Shown: piece after piece, positions 38,777-47,401 of the stretch
Numbering within the stretch: position 1 is the stretch's first letter
Layout of the letters: every line of letters starts with the position of its first letter
NCBI RefSeq assembly: GCF_023015625.1
Contig: NZ_JALKAH010000001.1
Coordinates: 744,001-808,000 of the forward strand
Length of the DNA stretch: 64,000 nt
Source of the DNA: Yoonia sp. F2084L
Lineage (GTDB): Bacteria > Pseudomonadota > Alphaproteobacteria > Rhodobacterales > Rhodobacteraceae
Direction: 5' to 3'
The notes under the pieces: generated by a model
What the model was told of the DNA's origin: nothing
The model's database searches: none
What the model saw: only the letters and a program-made list of their open reading frames with translations
Program-made: the position numbers and the translations under genes

Positions 38777-39158
38777 TCACTTCGATTTCGACGCCATCTG
38801 CGTCATGAAAGTAAAAGCGCCTTCCGGGTTCGTAGTCCGCATGACTTGTCGGGACAAACCCCAGTGCCTTCACTTTTGCCTCGGTCGCATCCAGATCGTC
38901 GACCACGACACCAATATGGTTCAGCCCACCGCGTGTCTGATAGCTGGCGTCGGCTTTTGGCACGGTCTGCGCCGGGTCAGAGCCTGAATATACAGCGATA
39001 TAGCTTTGATCAGAGCCCACATGCACGGTGTATCCCAGCCCATCCATTGCAGATCCTTCCCACCGTGTGTGCCACCCGAAAAGGTCGCTTAGCATCGCAG
39101 CCGTCTTTTTGGGGTCCGATACGGTAATATTGACGTGTTCGAGTTGTGCCATGGTCAT
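38763..39158 (-). CDS. VOC (glyoxalase/bleomycin-resistance) family protein
   Basis: A 131-residue metal-binding VOC fold with two beta-alpha-beta modules: LEHVNITVSDPKKTAAMLSDLFGWHTRWEG, and GGLNHIGVVVDDLDATEAKVKALGFV ... RRFYFHDADGVEIEVISY. His near 8, His near 81 and the late Glu are candidate metal ligands. Reaction unknown. The ATG at 39158 overlaps the upstream 58-codon gene as ATGA with AGGAG just before; the ATG at 39152 has better spacing and is an alternative. Both genes sit behind a SoxR-type promoter, suggesting a role against redox-active compounds or their adducts. Confidence 0.85.
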   Translation of the reverse strand: MTMAQLEHVNITVSDPKKTAAMLSDLFGWHTRWEGSAMDGLGYTVHVGSDQSYIAVYSGSDPAQTVPKADASYQTRGGLNHIGVVVDDLDATEAKVKALGFVPTSHADYEPGRRFYFHDADGVEIEVISYQ

Positions 39159-39331
39159 GTTCTCCTTTTGAATGACGTGACGAAGCGGGCAAGCGGGCCT
39201 GGGCTGGATGGTGGCGCGGTGTCACGGAAACAACCGCATTCAAGGTCATGCCCCCACCCCAACCCGTCGCGCTTCATTGCGGCCAGCGCTGCGGGATCAG
39301 CGCAGTAGCGTTTGGTGGTGCGTGGCGGCAT
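39155..39331 (-). CDS. 58-residue protein, first gene behind the SoxR-type promoter
   Basis: A 58-codon frame starting MPPRTTKRYCADPAALAAMK, followed by GWGHDLECGCF and ending SFKRRT. It has a strong Shine-Dalgarno (AGAGGAG, 7 nt before ATG), a stop that overlaps the VOC start as ATGA, and a position directly behind a SoxR-type promoter. Those three features support a real gene despite its size. Three cysteines (C10 and the ECGC pair) suggest a metal or redox role (inference). I do not recognise the family. Confidence 0.65.
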   Translation of the reverse strand: MPPRTTKRYCADPAALAAMKRDGLGWGHDLECGCFRDTAPPSSPGPLARFVTSFKRRT

Positions 39332-39365
39332 GGTCTTTCTCCTCTGTTCAAGCTTTGTCGAATCT

Positions 39366-39396
39366 GTTGTAATTTCTCAAGTTAACTTGAGATCAA
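39366..39396 (-). promoter_or_regulatory. SoxR-dependent-type promoter with a perfect SoxR box
   Basis: The 18-bp palindrome TCTCAAGTTAACTTGAGA (39375-39392) is the SoxR box, with a centre identical to the E. coli soxS operator. On the minus strand, -35 TTGATC (39396-39391) and -10 TACAAC (39371-39366) are separated by exactly 19 bp, the overlong spacer required by MerR-family activators. The spacer differs from that of soxS, as I recall it, at one base. It points toward the 58-codon/VOC operon and lies 16 bp upstream of soxR. Confidence 0.85.
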
Positions 39397-39407
39397 GAGG
39401 TTTCTTC

Positions 39408-39851
39408 ATGACGCAAGGATTGACCATCGGTGATCTGGCCGCGCGCACAGGTCTGGCTGTCTCGGCTATCCGGTTTTATGAGACGCATGACATCGTAAAA
39501 CCAGTGCGCAATGACGGGGGACATCGCCGGTACGGGCGGTCTGATATCAGGCGATTGTCATTTGTGATGGCGGCCCAAAAACTGGGGTTCTCTTTGTCCG
39601 AAATCGCCCCACACCTGCGCCGCCTGCCCGATCACAAGGCCCCGACCAAGGCCGACTGGACCCGGATCGGCAAAACATTTCGACGTGATATCGACGCCCG
39701 TATCGCCGCACTCGAAGACCTGCGCGAAAAGCTTGATGGATGCATCGGTTGCGGATGTCTTAGCCTGGACAAATGCGCGCTTTACAATCCCGCGGATATC
39801 AAAGGGCAAGAGGGCACCGGGCCACGCAATCTGAAGGGCATGACCTCTTGA
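39408..39851 (+). CDS. soxR: Redox-sensing MerR-family regulator SoxR
   Basis: A 147-residue 2Fe-2S transcription activator. It has an N-terminal MerR helix-turn-helix (LTIGDLAARTGLAVSAIRFYETHDIVKPVRNDGGHRRY), a dimerisation helix, and the diagnostic cluster motif C112-X2-C115-X-C117-X5-C123 (CIGCGCLSLDKC). Oxidation or damage of the cluster by redox-cycling compounds switches on its target promoter. I chose the ATG at 39408 with AGAGG upstream; the frame is open to 39312 without family character. It is divergent from the 58-codon/VOC operon, with one SoxR box between them, so that operon is the expected target. No soxS is present, as usual outside enterics. Confidence 0.95.
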   Translation: MTQGLTIGDLAARTGLAVSAIRFYETHDIVKPVRNDGGHRRYGRSDIRRLSFVMAAQKLGFSLSEIAPHLRRLPDHKAPTKADWTRIGKTFRRDIDARIAALEDLREKLDGCIGCGCLSLDKCALYNPADIKGQEGTGPRNLKGMTS

Positions 39852-39884
39852 CTTCGGCCTGCAATGGCCGTTCCCCTGCGCTGC

Positions 39885-41060
39885 ATGAAACTCTCGCATC
39901 GCATCACCCATATCACCGGCGGCGGCTCTGACGGCTGGGACGTCTTTTACAAGGCCCGGCGCATGATCGCGGATGGGGTTCCGGTGACGGAACTGACCAT
40001 CGGCGAGCATGATATCCGCACCCACCTTGATATTTTGAACGCAATGCATGCCGCTGCCGCAGGCGGCCACACAGGCTATGCAATGGTCCCCGGCACCCAC
40101 GCCCTGCGCAAAAGCGTGGCCGCCCGCATTGCGACCCGTACAGGCGTGCCGACAACCGCAGATAACATCCTGATCACACCGGGCGGGCAAGCAGCCCTTT
40201 TCGCAGCACATATGGCGGTTTGCGATCCCGGCGATACCGCCGTTTACATTGACCCCTATTATGCCACCTACCCCGGAACGATCCGCAGCGCCGGCGCTGT
40301 TCCAAAGCCGATCGTGACAACACCCGAGACTGCATTTCAGCCGACCGCACAGGCGTTGATTGATGCAACAACGGGCGCGACCTCCCTTTTGATCAACACG
40401 CCCAATAACCCGACCGGGGTCGTTTATTCACAAGAAACATTGCAGGCCGTTGCCGATGCCTGCATCGCCAATGATCTTTGGCTGATCTCGGACGAGGTTT
40501 ACGACACCCAAGTCTGGGAAGGCACCCACATCAGCCCACGCAGCCTGCCCGGCATGGCCGACCGCACGCTTGTGGTGGGCTCAATGTCCAAAAGCCATGC
40601 GATGACCGGCAGTCGCGTCGGCTGGATCTGTGGGCCAGAAGATACAATCAGCCAGATCATCAACCTTGCCACCCACACCACCTATGGCGTGGCCGGTTTC
40701 ATTCAGGACGCCGCGGATTTCGCACTGAACCAAGGCGACAGCCTTGAAGAAGAGGTCGCAGCCCCGTTCCGGCGCAGGCGCGCGCTGACGATGCAGGCGC
40801 TTGAAGGGCAAAACGTCGTCCGCGCCGTACCTGCACAGGGTGCAATGTACGTGATGCTGGACATCCGTGCCACGGGGATGGATGGCGAAGCTTTTGCCAA
40901 CGCGCTGCTGGATGCCGAACATATCGCCGTCATGCCGGGTGAAAGCTTTGGACAAGCGGCGGCAGGCCATGTCCGGGTGGCGATGACAATTGCCGATGCG
41001 CAATATGTCGATGCTTTGAACCGCCTGATCGCTTTTGCCAGCGCCAAGGCCGCTGAATAA
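39885..41060 (+). CDS. Class I/II PLP-dependent aminotransferase
   Basis: A 391-residue fold-type I aminotransferase. GGQAALFAAHMAVCDPGD, LLINTPNNPTGVVYS, DLWLISDEVYDTQVW and the PLP-Lys segment GSMSKSHAMTGSRVGWI are present, with the substrate-carboxylate Arg near the C-terminus (GHVRVAMT). Substrate (aspartate, aromatic, alanine) cannot be told. I chose the ATG at 39885 (MKLSHRITHITGGGSDGWDVFYKA), as the family starts about here; 39864 is an in-frame alternative. It follows soxR by about 33 bp. Confidence 0.88.
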   Translation: MKLSHRITHITGGGSDGWDVFYKARRMIADGVPVTELTIGEHDIRTHLDILNAMHAAAAGGHTGYAMVPGTHALRKSVAARIATRTGVPTTADNILITPGGQAALFAAHMAVCDPGDTAVYIDPYYATYPGTIRSAGAVPKPIVTTPETAFQPTAQALIDATTGATSLLINTPNNPTGVVYSQETLQAVADACIANDLWLISDEVYDTQVWEGTHISPRSLPGMADRTLVVGSMSKSHAMTGSRVGWICGPEDTISQIINLATHTTYGVAGFIQDAADFALNQGDSLEEEVAAPFRRRRALTMQALEGQNVVRAVPAQGAMYVMLDIRATGMDGEAFANALLDAEHIAVMPGESFGQAAAGHVRVAMTIADAQYVDALNRLIAFASAKAAE

Positions 41061-41110
41061 GCGCCCGATTTCAGGCGGCACGCCAGACAAGAATCAGCTA
41101 GAACTGGGTC

Positions 41111-42172
41111 ATGATGTTTGACCTACCTGATGATAACATACTTTATGCAGCCCTTTTGGCACGCGATCCTGCCTATGACGGGCGTGCCTTTGTCGGGGTT
41201 TCATCGACGGGTGTCTTTTGCAAGCTGACCTGCCCGGCACGCAAACCAAAGCGTGAAAACTGCAGCTTTTACAATGATGTCAGCGCCTGTCTTCAAGCTG
41301 GCTTCCGTCCTTGCAAACGCTGTCATCCGATCAAACCTGCTGCTGAAAGCGATCCCGCCATTGCCGCGCTGATCGCGGCCCTTGATGCCCGCCCGGACTA
41401 TCGCTGGTCCGAAGGCGATATCAGTCGCATGGGGTTTGACCCGTCGACGATCAGGCGGGCGTTCAAGCGGCAGTTTGGCCTGACATTTCTGGAAATGGCA
41501 CGCAGCAGGCGTCTTGCGCATGGGTTCACCGCACTCAGCGCGGGCTCTGTGATCGACGCCCAGCTGGATGCCGGTTTCGACAGCCCTTCGGCCTTCCGCG
41601 CCGCCTTCGCCAAACTGATGGGTGTCGCACCCGGCAGTCTGACACGCGATGCGTTGCTGCGTGCTGACCATCTTAAGACACCGTTGGGTGATATGATTGC
41701 GGTCTGTGACACGCGCGCCTTGCATCTGTTGGAATTTGCAGATCGCAAAGCGCTGCCCACTGAGATGAAACGCCTGCACAAGGCGGCCAAAGGCAGTATC
41801 GGGATTGGACGGTTCGAAACTCATGATCAGATCGAGGCAGAACTGACCGCGTTTTTCAACAAGACCAAAGAGACATTCACGACGCCGCTCGCGCTGCACG
41901 GCACCCCATTCACCCGTGACGTCTGGAAAACGCTTCAGACAATTCCCGCCGGTGAAACACGCAGCTATAGCGCGGTGGCGGCGGCAATGGGCGCACCACA
42001 GGCAATCCGCGCTGTCGCCCGTGCGAATGGCGCGAACCAGATCGCCATCGTGATCCCGTGCCACCGGGTGATCGGCGCAGATGGATCGCTGACCGGATAC
42101 GGCGGCGGGCTTTGGCGCAAACAACAACTGATCGCCCTTGAAAAACATTACGCAGACAGGAGACAACAATGA
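41111..42172 (+). CDS. ada: Ada: bifunctional alkylation-response regulator and methyltransferase
   Basis: A 353-residue three-part protein. The N-terminal zinc domain (STGVFCKLTCPARKP...RPCKRCHP) carries C37, C41, C68 and C71, the set that accepts methyl groups from phosphotriesters in E. coli Ada. An AraC-type HTH spans about 85-180. The C-terminal O6-methylguanine methyltransferase domain has the acceptor Cys C317 in IPCHRVIG. It repairs alkylated DNA and, once methylated, activates repair genes. No clear Ada box is visible nearby. Its stop overlaps the next gene (ATGA). Confidence 0.94.
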   Translation: MMFDLPDDNILYAALLARDPAYDGRAFVGVSSTGVFCKLTCPARKPKRENCSFYNDVSACLQAGFRPCKRCHPIKPAAESDPAIAALIAALDARPDYRWSEGDISRMGFDPSTIRRAFKRQFGLTFLEMARSRRLAHGFTALSAGSVIDAQLDAGFDSPSAFRAAFAKLMGVAPGSLTRDALLRADHLKTPLGDMIAVCDTRALHLLEFADRKALPTEMKRLHKAAKGSIGIGRFETHDQIEAELTAFFNKTKETFTTPLALHGTPFTRDVWKTLQTIPAGETRSYSAVAAAMGAPQAIRAVARANGANQIAIVIPCHRVIGADGSLTGYGGGLWRKQQLIALEKHYADRRQQ

Positions 42173-42978
42173 CCCATATCGCCGAAACCTTTCGCGCCCT
42201 CCACGTCAAAGGCGATCCGCTTTTGATGATCAACGTCTGGGACCGGGGGTCCGCCAAAATGATGGCAGCGATGGGTGCCAAGGCATTGGCAACGTCATCG
42301 GCAGCACACGCATTCACAATGGGTCGCCCCGACGGCGGAACCGTCACACGCGACGAAGCTCTGGCCCATGCCGCCGAGATTGTCAGTGCGACACCGCTGC
42401 CCGTGCAAGGCGATTTTGAAAACGGGTTTGGCGATGATCCCGAGACCTGCGCCGAGACTGTGCGTCTTGCGGCAGAAATCGGTCTGGCAGGTATCTGCAT
42501 CGAAGACACAGCCTTGCCCGCGCAAACGGCCTATGACTTTGATCTCGCCGTGGAGCGGATCGCCGCTGCATCGGCCGCCGCACGGGCTTTAAGCCATGAC
42601 TTTGTACTGACCGCACGCGCCGATGGCATTTTGACGGGCGCTTATGACACCGATGAGGCAATCCGCCGTCTGATCGCGTTTGAAAACGCGGGCGCAGATT
42701 GCCTTTATGCCCCGCTTCCGCCTGATATGGCAGCACTGGCCCGGATCTGTGATGCGACAACGGCCCCTGTGAATGCGCTGCTTGCTGGTGGGTTTACCAA
42801 AGAAAACCACGCCGCATTCGCCAAGATTGGTGTCGCGCGCCTGTCGCTGGGATCAGCGGTTGCACGGGTGACGCACCGAGCGATCCATGATGCGGCGCAG
42901 GCCATGATCGGTCAGGGTGACTTTTCAAATCTCGGCAATGGGATCAGCGGCGACGTCATTGACGCAATGCTGCAATAA
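42169..42978 (+). CDS. Isocitrate lyase / PEP-mutase superfamily protein
   Basis: A 269-residue TIM-barrel protein of the PEP mutase/2-methylisocitrate lyase superfamily: LLMINVWDRGSAKMMAAMGAKALATSSAAHA, VQGDFENGFGDDPE (metal-binding Asp/Glu), GICIEDT and LTARADG. It lacks the KKCGH catalytic motif of true isocitrate lyases, so it belongs to the oxaloacetate/carboxyphosphonoenolpyruvate-like side; exact reaction unknown. It overlaps ada by 4 nt, an unexpected pairing of DNA repair with a C-C lyase fold. Confidence 0.88.
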   Translation: MTHIAETFRALHVKGDPLLMINVWDRGSAKMMAAMGAKALATSSAAHAFTMGRPDGGTVTRDEALAHAAEIVSATPLPVQGDFENGFGDDPETCAETVRLAAEIGLAGICIEDTALPAQTAYDFDLAVERIAAASAAARALSHDFVLTARADGILTGAYDTDEAIRRLIAFENAGADCLYAPLPPDMAALARICDATTAPVNALLAGGFTKENHAAFAKIGVARLSLGSAVARVTHRAIHDAAQAMIGQGDFSNLGNGISGDVIDAMLQ

Positions 42979-43010
42979 AAAAGGGGCCTGCCGGTGTCGC
43001 GGCAGGCCCC
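42975..43010 (-). terminator. Rho-independent terminator of the outer-membrane protein gene
   Basis: GGGGCCTGCCG (42983-42993) and CGGCAGGCCCC (43000-43010) form a perfect 11-bp stem with a 6-nt loop. On the minus strand it is followed by TTTTTTATTG, the correct polarity for the gene ending at 43080. On the plus strand no T-run follows, so it is weaker for the ada transcript. Confidence 0.88.
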
Positions 43011-43079
43011 AATAGGCATCCAGTGCAATTGTTTTTGGGGAAGGGACAGTGCGATTGGATGCCTATGTTCTTGGCGTGC

Positions 43080-43703
43080 TTAGAATTGGAACGACACGCG
43101 CGCTGCGACTGTTGTCGCGTCGATATCTTCACCAGAGTCGTTGTAGTCCTCAAACTGGTGCTGCAGCACCTCGCCGCCGACACGAATGGCCGGGCTCAAA
43201 CGATATTCAAGGCCAAGACCGGCAAAACCGCCTGTATCGTCGCCATCAAATGCGTCGACGCTGGATGAGGTGCGCAACTGGGCGATACCGCCAGTTACAT
43301 ATGGCAGGAAATCCCCTGCATCATAACCCAAACGTAGTTTCGCGCGGGTCACTGTATCAACATCGACATCGTCTTGCGAAATTTCGGTACCATCAAGGTC
43401 AAGCTCGCCGCCCAGAACCCAAGACCCAAGGTCATACAGGTAGCCTGCATGCGCACCATAAGTCAGATCTTCAGCATCCTCGGTGAGAGCGTCCGCTTCA
43501 ACACGGCCATAACCAACCTGGCCACCTGCATAGAAACCGGTCCAGTCGCTGCCCATCATGACGGGCGCAGGTGCTATAGGAACTGGCGCTGGTGCAGGTG
43601 CTGCCACAGGCTCGGACAAGCCGCCGGCTGATACCATGCCTGCTGCCAAAGCCAAAGGTGCGGCCAACATGCTCGTGCGGGCGATTTTAAATGTCGTTTT
43701 CAT
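43080..43703 (-). CDS. Outer-membrane beta-barrel protein (small porin/opacity-like)
   Basis: A 207-residue protein with a Sec signal peptide (MKTTFKIARTSMLAAPLALAAGMVSAGG). A Pro-Ala linker (PVAAPAPAPVPIAPAPVMM) follows, then an eight-stranded type barrel starting WTGFYAGGQVGYGRVEA and ending with the aromatic C-terminus VSFQF expected for BamA recognition. Alternating patterns (GYLYDLGSWVLGGELDLDG, AKLRLGYDAGDFLPYVTGG, GLGLEYRLSPAIRVGGEVLQHQFEDYND) support strands. Likely a structural or adhesin-like barrel. It has a strong terminator and a GGAG ribosome site. Confidence 0.88.
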   Translation of the reverse strand: MKTTFKIARTSMLAAPLALAAGMVSAGGLSEPVAAPAPAPVPIAPAPVMMGSDWTGFYAGGQVGYGRVEADALTEDAEDLTYGAHAGYLYDLGSWVLGGELDLDGTEISQDDVDVDTVTRAKLRLGYDAGDFLPYVTGGIAQLRTSSSVDAFDGDDTGGFAGLGLEYRLSPAIRVGGEVLQHQFEDYNDSGEDIDATTVAARVSFQF

Positions 43704-43917
43704 TTTTTTCTCCGTTAATCCGGTTTGTCGTGTTCGGCATACGTGACACTTCCTGTCGTACGTTCAACGGGTCTCACGCTGCTGTGAATCTGATCGGCGG
43801 GATTGAGCGGAGGAGCACGAAAAACGTCGGCCAATCGCCGCGCACTTTTGAAACAATTTCATAACATGAGCGTGATTGTGCACAATTTGGCGGGTTTTAG
43901 CGCGCAATTTGCCTATT

Positions 43918-45024
43918 TTAAGGCGTGGCCTTGAAAGGCTGCGCGATTTTCCCACCGGTCATCGGACGTGGAACACCGGTGGTTTTGGGGCTTGAAATCG
44001 GCAGGCCGCGTGCGACCCTGACGGCCAGATAGGCAAAGGCTTGCGCTTCAAGCATATCACCATCCAGATCAACCGCTTCGACCGGGCTTACATCGCAGGC
44101 CAAAATGTCGGCCAAACCTGACATGACTGTTTTGTTATGCCGCCCGCCACCTGTGACCAGCAGTCGGCCGGGCATCGTGGGGCATGCCGCACAAGCATGT
44201 GCAACGCTTTGAACCACGGCCTGCGCAAGCGTCGCCAGCGCATCAGCATCATCCAGACCCGCTACAGCTTTGGTCAGACCGTGAAAGGCGTCGCGATCCA
44301 GCGACTTGGGCGCTGGATCGGCAAAATAGGGATGCGCCATGAAATCCGTAACTATCGCGGCATCAACGCGCCCAAAGGCGGCCAGCGCCCCATCGGCGTC
44401 GTATGACAGATCACGGCGTGCCTGCATCAGGTCATTCATGGGTGCATTTGCGGGTCCGGTATCAAACGCCAGCAGGGCGTCAGGGTCAGTTGCGTCCTCA
44501 CAACGCGGATCAACCCACGTAATGTTGCCCACACCACCAAGGTTCACAAATGCCACCGGCGCATCGGCCTTGATCCATTTTGCCAAGGCAAAATGATAAA
44601 ACGGTGCAAGTGGCGCACCCTGCCCGCCTGCGGCCACATCGGCAGTGCGAAAATCCCAAGCGACCAGATACCCCAATGCGTCAGCCAATCGCTGCCCGTC
44701 ACCGCATTGATGTGTGCCGCGCCCGCCAGGATCATGGGCAAGGGTTTGTCCGTGAAAACCCGCAATATCGACGCCTTCAAAAGGCTGCATGGCCGCGCCA
44801 TGGGCGTTTTCAACTATCTTCGCCGCCTGCACGCAGTCATCGTCCTGCCAAAGCCCAAGATGCGCTTGCAGAACCGCCTGCTCTTTGGTCGTGTAAGCGC
44901 GATAATCTGATGGGCCGAACCCATAGATGCGCGCGCCGTCGGTCTGCAAAACTGCCGCATCCACACCATCAAGCGACGTGCCTGACATCGTGCCCAAGGC
45001 CGTCACCACACCTGCCTGCAACAT
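43918..45024 (-). CDS. anmK: Anhydro-N-acetylmuramic acid kinase
   Basis: A 368-residue cytosolic kinase that phosphorylates and opens 1,6-anhydro-MurNAc during cell-wall recycling. [19 protein letters not shown], the substrate segment [27 protein letters not shown] and [14 protein letters not shown] are diagnostic. It is divergent from tyrS (ATGs about 60 bp apart), the usual arrangement in relatives. The catalytic Asp near the HGQT region is present. Confidence 0.94.
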   Translation of the reverse strand: MLQAGVVTALGTMSGTSLDGVDAAVLQTDGARIYGFGPSDYRAYTTKEQAVLQAHLGLWQDDDCVQAAKIVENAHGAAMQPFEGVDIAGFHGQTLAHDPGGRGTHQCGDGQRLADALGYLVAWDFRTADVAAGGQGAPLAPFYHFALAKWIKADAPVAFVNLGGVGNITWVDPRCEDATDPDALLAFDTGPANAPMNDLMQARRDLSYDADGALAAFGRVDAAIVTDFMAHPYFADPAPKSLDRDAFHGLTKAVAGLDDADALATLAQAVVQSVAHACAACPTMPGRLLVTGGGRHNKTVMSGLADILACDVSPVEAVDLDGDMLEAQAFAYLAVRVARGLPISSPKTTGVPRPMTGGKIAQPFKATP

Positions 45025-45087
45025 CCGCTTTCCCTAACCCTTCGTCCTGACTATAGAGTGCACCGAGACACTGCCAGGAACAAGCCA

Positions 45088-46338
45088 ATGACCTACCACC
45101 CCAAATCCGATTTCATGAACGTCATGATAACGCGCGGCTTTCTGGCCGACTGCACGGATTATCAGGGGTTGGATGAGGCGCTAAGCAAAGGGGTGGTGCC
45201 TGCCTATATCGGCTTTGATGCGACGGCAAAATCGCTGCATGTCGGCTCACTGATCCAGATCATGATGCTGCGCTGGCTGCAAAAGACCGGGCACAAGCCG
45301 ATCACGCTGATGGGTGGTGGCACGACCAAAGTGGGCGATCCGTCTTTCCGCGCGGATGAGCGCCCCTTGCTGGGGCCGGAACAAATTGACGACAATATCG
45401 CGGGCATCAAACAGGTGTTTTCGGCCTATTTGACCTATGGCGATGCGCCGACTGACGCGATGATGATCAATAATGCCGAGTGGCTGGACGGTTTGAACTA
45501 CCTCGACTTTCTGCGCGATATCGGGCGGCATTTTTCGATCAACCGGATGCTGTCGTTTGAAAGCGTGAAGTCGCGGCTGGACCGTGAACAATCGCTGTCG
45601 TTCCTTGAATTCAACTACATGATCTTGCAGGCCTATGACTTCCTTGAATTGAACCGCCGTTATGGCTGTCTGCTGCAAATGGGCGGATCGGATCAATGGG
45701 GCAATATCGTCAACGGGATTGACCTGACGCGCCGGGTGCTGGATCAGGAAATCTATGGCCTGACCTCGCCCTTGCTGACCACCAGTGACGGCAAAAAGAT
45801 GGGCAAGTCGCAGTCAGGCGCTGTTTGGCTAAATGCTGACATGTGCGCGCCATATGAGTTCTGGCAGTTCTGGCGCAACACGACCGACGCAGATACCGGG
45901 CGTTTCCTCAAGCTTTACACTGAGCTACCCCTTGAGGAATGCGAGCGCTTGGGCGCGCTGGAAGGGTCCGAGATCAACGCGGCCAAGATCATCCTTGCAA
46001 ATGAGGTCACAACACTGCTGCATGGCGCTCATGCTGCGCAGACGGCCGAGGCAACCGCGCGCGAAGTTTTTGAAAAGGGCGGCGTTGGGGATGATTTGCC
46101 AACGCTGACATTGACTGTGGACGAAGTTGGCGATGGCATTTCAATCGTGCAGTTAATCGTAAAGTCCGGCCTTGCGAAAAGCGGCAAAGAGGCCAAGCGG
46201 CTGATTTCAGAAAATGGCGCAAAGATGAACGATGCACCCTTGACCGAGGCCGGGTTGATCATTGATGCAGCAGCCCTTGCCACGCCAATCAAGCTAAGCG
46301 CGGGCAAGAAACGTCATGCTTTGGTGCAGTTGGGCTAA
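45088..46338 (+). CDS. tyrS: Tyrosyl-tRNA synthetase
   Basis: A 416-residue class I synthetase. [16 protein letters not shown] contains the HIGH-type motif (HVGS), GGSDQWGNI binds tyrosine and tRNA, and KKMGKSQSG is the KMSKS variant. A C-terminal S4 RNA-binding domain follows (about 350-416, [21 protein letters not shown]). I chose the ATG at 45088 with AGGA 8 nt upstream; the frame is open to 45058. The last codons overlap a possible 46-codon gene on the other strand. Confidence 0.95.
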   Translation: MTYHPKSDFMNVMITRGFLADCTDYQGLDEALSKGVVPAYIGFDATAKSLHVGSLIQIMMLRWLQKTGHKPITLMGGGTTKVGDPSFRADERPLLGPEQIDDNIAGIKQVFSAYLTYGDAPTDAMMINNAEWLDGLNYLDFLRDIGRHFSINRMLSFESVKSRLDREQSLSFLEFNYMILQAYDFLELNRRYGCLLQMGGSDQWGNIVNGIDLTRRVLDQEIYGLTSPLLTTSDGKKMGKSQSGAVWLNADMCAPYEFWQFWRNTTDADTGRFLKLYTELPLEECERLGALEGSEINAAKIILANEVTTLLHGAHAAQTAEATAREVFEKGGVGDDLPTLTLTVDEVGDGISIVQLIVKSGLAKSGKEAKRLISENGAKMNDAPLTEAGLIIDAAALATPIKLSAGKKRHALVQLG

Positions 46339-46475
46339 AGCAATAGCAGATCCACAAACAGGATCGTGACTGCAACAGGAAATGTCATGACCGTCGCGGT
46401 CACTGCCGCACCCAAGACCGTGGGTCGTGGTGTGGGTGCGCGGACACCTGATACGGGTTTCGAGAGCTTCTTCAT
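46335..46475 (-). CDS. Possible 46-residue single-pass membrane protein
   Basis: A short frame ([20 protein letters not shown] then one hydrophobic stretch ending VDLLLL) lies between the convergent tyrS end and the next gene. A basic N-terminus plus one membrane helix looks protein-like. However, no good ribosome-binding site precedes the ATG at 46475, and its stop overlaps the tyrS stop. Confidence 0.4.
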   Translation of the reverse strand: MKKLSKPVSGVRAPTPRPTVLGAAVTATVMTFPVAVTILFVDLLLL

Positions 46476-46520
46476 GGGCGCATTAACCGCAGCTTAGGTT
46501 TCAAATGGCTTAACGGGGCG

Positions 46521-47336
46521 ATGAAACCTGCGCCCTCTCTGCCTTTGCAACAACACCCGTACTTTGCGGCGGCACTTACGCGACTTGGCCGGACAGTGCG
46601 ATTTATGCCGGTAGACGGCGCAGCACCCGTTTTATCGGTGCGCCAGTTTGGGCAGTGGATCACCTCGCGCGGTCCAGTTTGGCAGGGCGGGCGCAACGCA
46701 GATGCGCTGCGCTGCACGGGTTTACGTTTCATCAACGCGGATATCCCCGATGATGCGCTTTTACGCGCCGCAGGCTATCGCCGTTTGATGACCAATGCGC
46801 ATGTTGCAGAGCTTGATTTGTCGGGAACGCGGGAAGACCGGCAAAAAGCAATGCAACCCAAGTGGCGTAATGCTTGGCGCGTCGGACAAAAAGCGCGGGT
46901 CACGCTGAAGGACGAAAGGTACTGCGCCACGACCCATGAATGGTTGCTTAAGGCCGACCTGGCCCAACAGCGCGCCAAGCGGTTTCGCGGGCTGCCACAT
47001 GCGTTGATTGGCGCATATGCCGCTACAAGTCCCAAATCCGTCAGGGTCTTAACAGCCCATGACGGTAAGGACCCCATCGCGGGTATGTTGTTTCTTTTGC
47101 ACAGCCCGGTGGCCACATACCACATCGGCTGGACCAATGCGCGTGGGCGGGTGCTTTGCGCGCACCACCATATGATTGTGGATGCCGCTGATCGTCTTGC
47201 ACAATTGGGTTTTACCAGATTGGACCTTGGTTTGGTCGATACCGAGAGCGCCCCCGGCCTTGCGCGTTTCAAGATTGGAACGGGGGCAGATGTGCGTCCG
47301 TTGGGCGGGACGTGGCTGCGGCTTTCTGGGCGCTGA
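46521..47336 (+). CDS. GNAT/FemAB-like acyltransferase-fold protein
   Basis: A 271-residue protein whose C-terminal half resembles the FemAB/GNAT double fold: QPKWRNAWRVGQKARVTLKDE, LAQQRAKRFRGLPHALIGAYA, and IAGMLFLLHSPVATYHIGWTNARGR ... HHHMIVDAADRLAQLGFTRLDLGLVDTESAPGLARFKIGTGADVRPLGGTW. That end is typical of proteins annotated as GNAT N-acetyltransferases in roseobacters. Substrate unknown; a cell-envelope or lipid amino-acyl donor is possible by analogy with FemAB. The ATG at 46521 is the only reasonable start. Confidence 0.75.
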   Translation: MKPAPSLPLQQHPYFAAALTRLGRTVRFMPVDGAAPVLSVRQFGQWITSRGPVWQGGRNADALRCTGLRFINADIPDDALLRAAGYRRLMTNAHVAELDLSGTREDRQKAMQPKWRNAWRVGQKARVTLKDERYCATTHEWLLKADLAQQRAKRFRGLPHALIGAYAATSPKSVRVLTAHDGKDPIAGMLFLLHSPVATYHIGWTNARGRVLCAHHHMIVDAADRLAQLGFTRLDLGLVDTESAPGLARFKIGTGADVRPLGGTWLRLSGR

Positions 47337-47401
47337 TACTGGCCCATGCGCATCGCGGATGTTACGCTCGACAAGGGCGTAGAAAAAACAGAGGCCACCA
47401 C

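Noticed and set aside
42983..43010. Terminator of the ada operon (plus strand)
   Set aside because: The U-run is only on the minus strand, so I assigned it to the outer-membrane protein gene; weak plus-strand activity cannot be excluded.
46483..46497. TTAACCGCAGCTTAG as a CtrA site
   Set aside because: One mismatch to the consensus, but it sits only a few bases before a doubtful small ORF and has no resemblance to the other two sites beyond the half-sites; probably chance.
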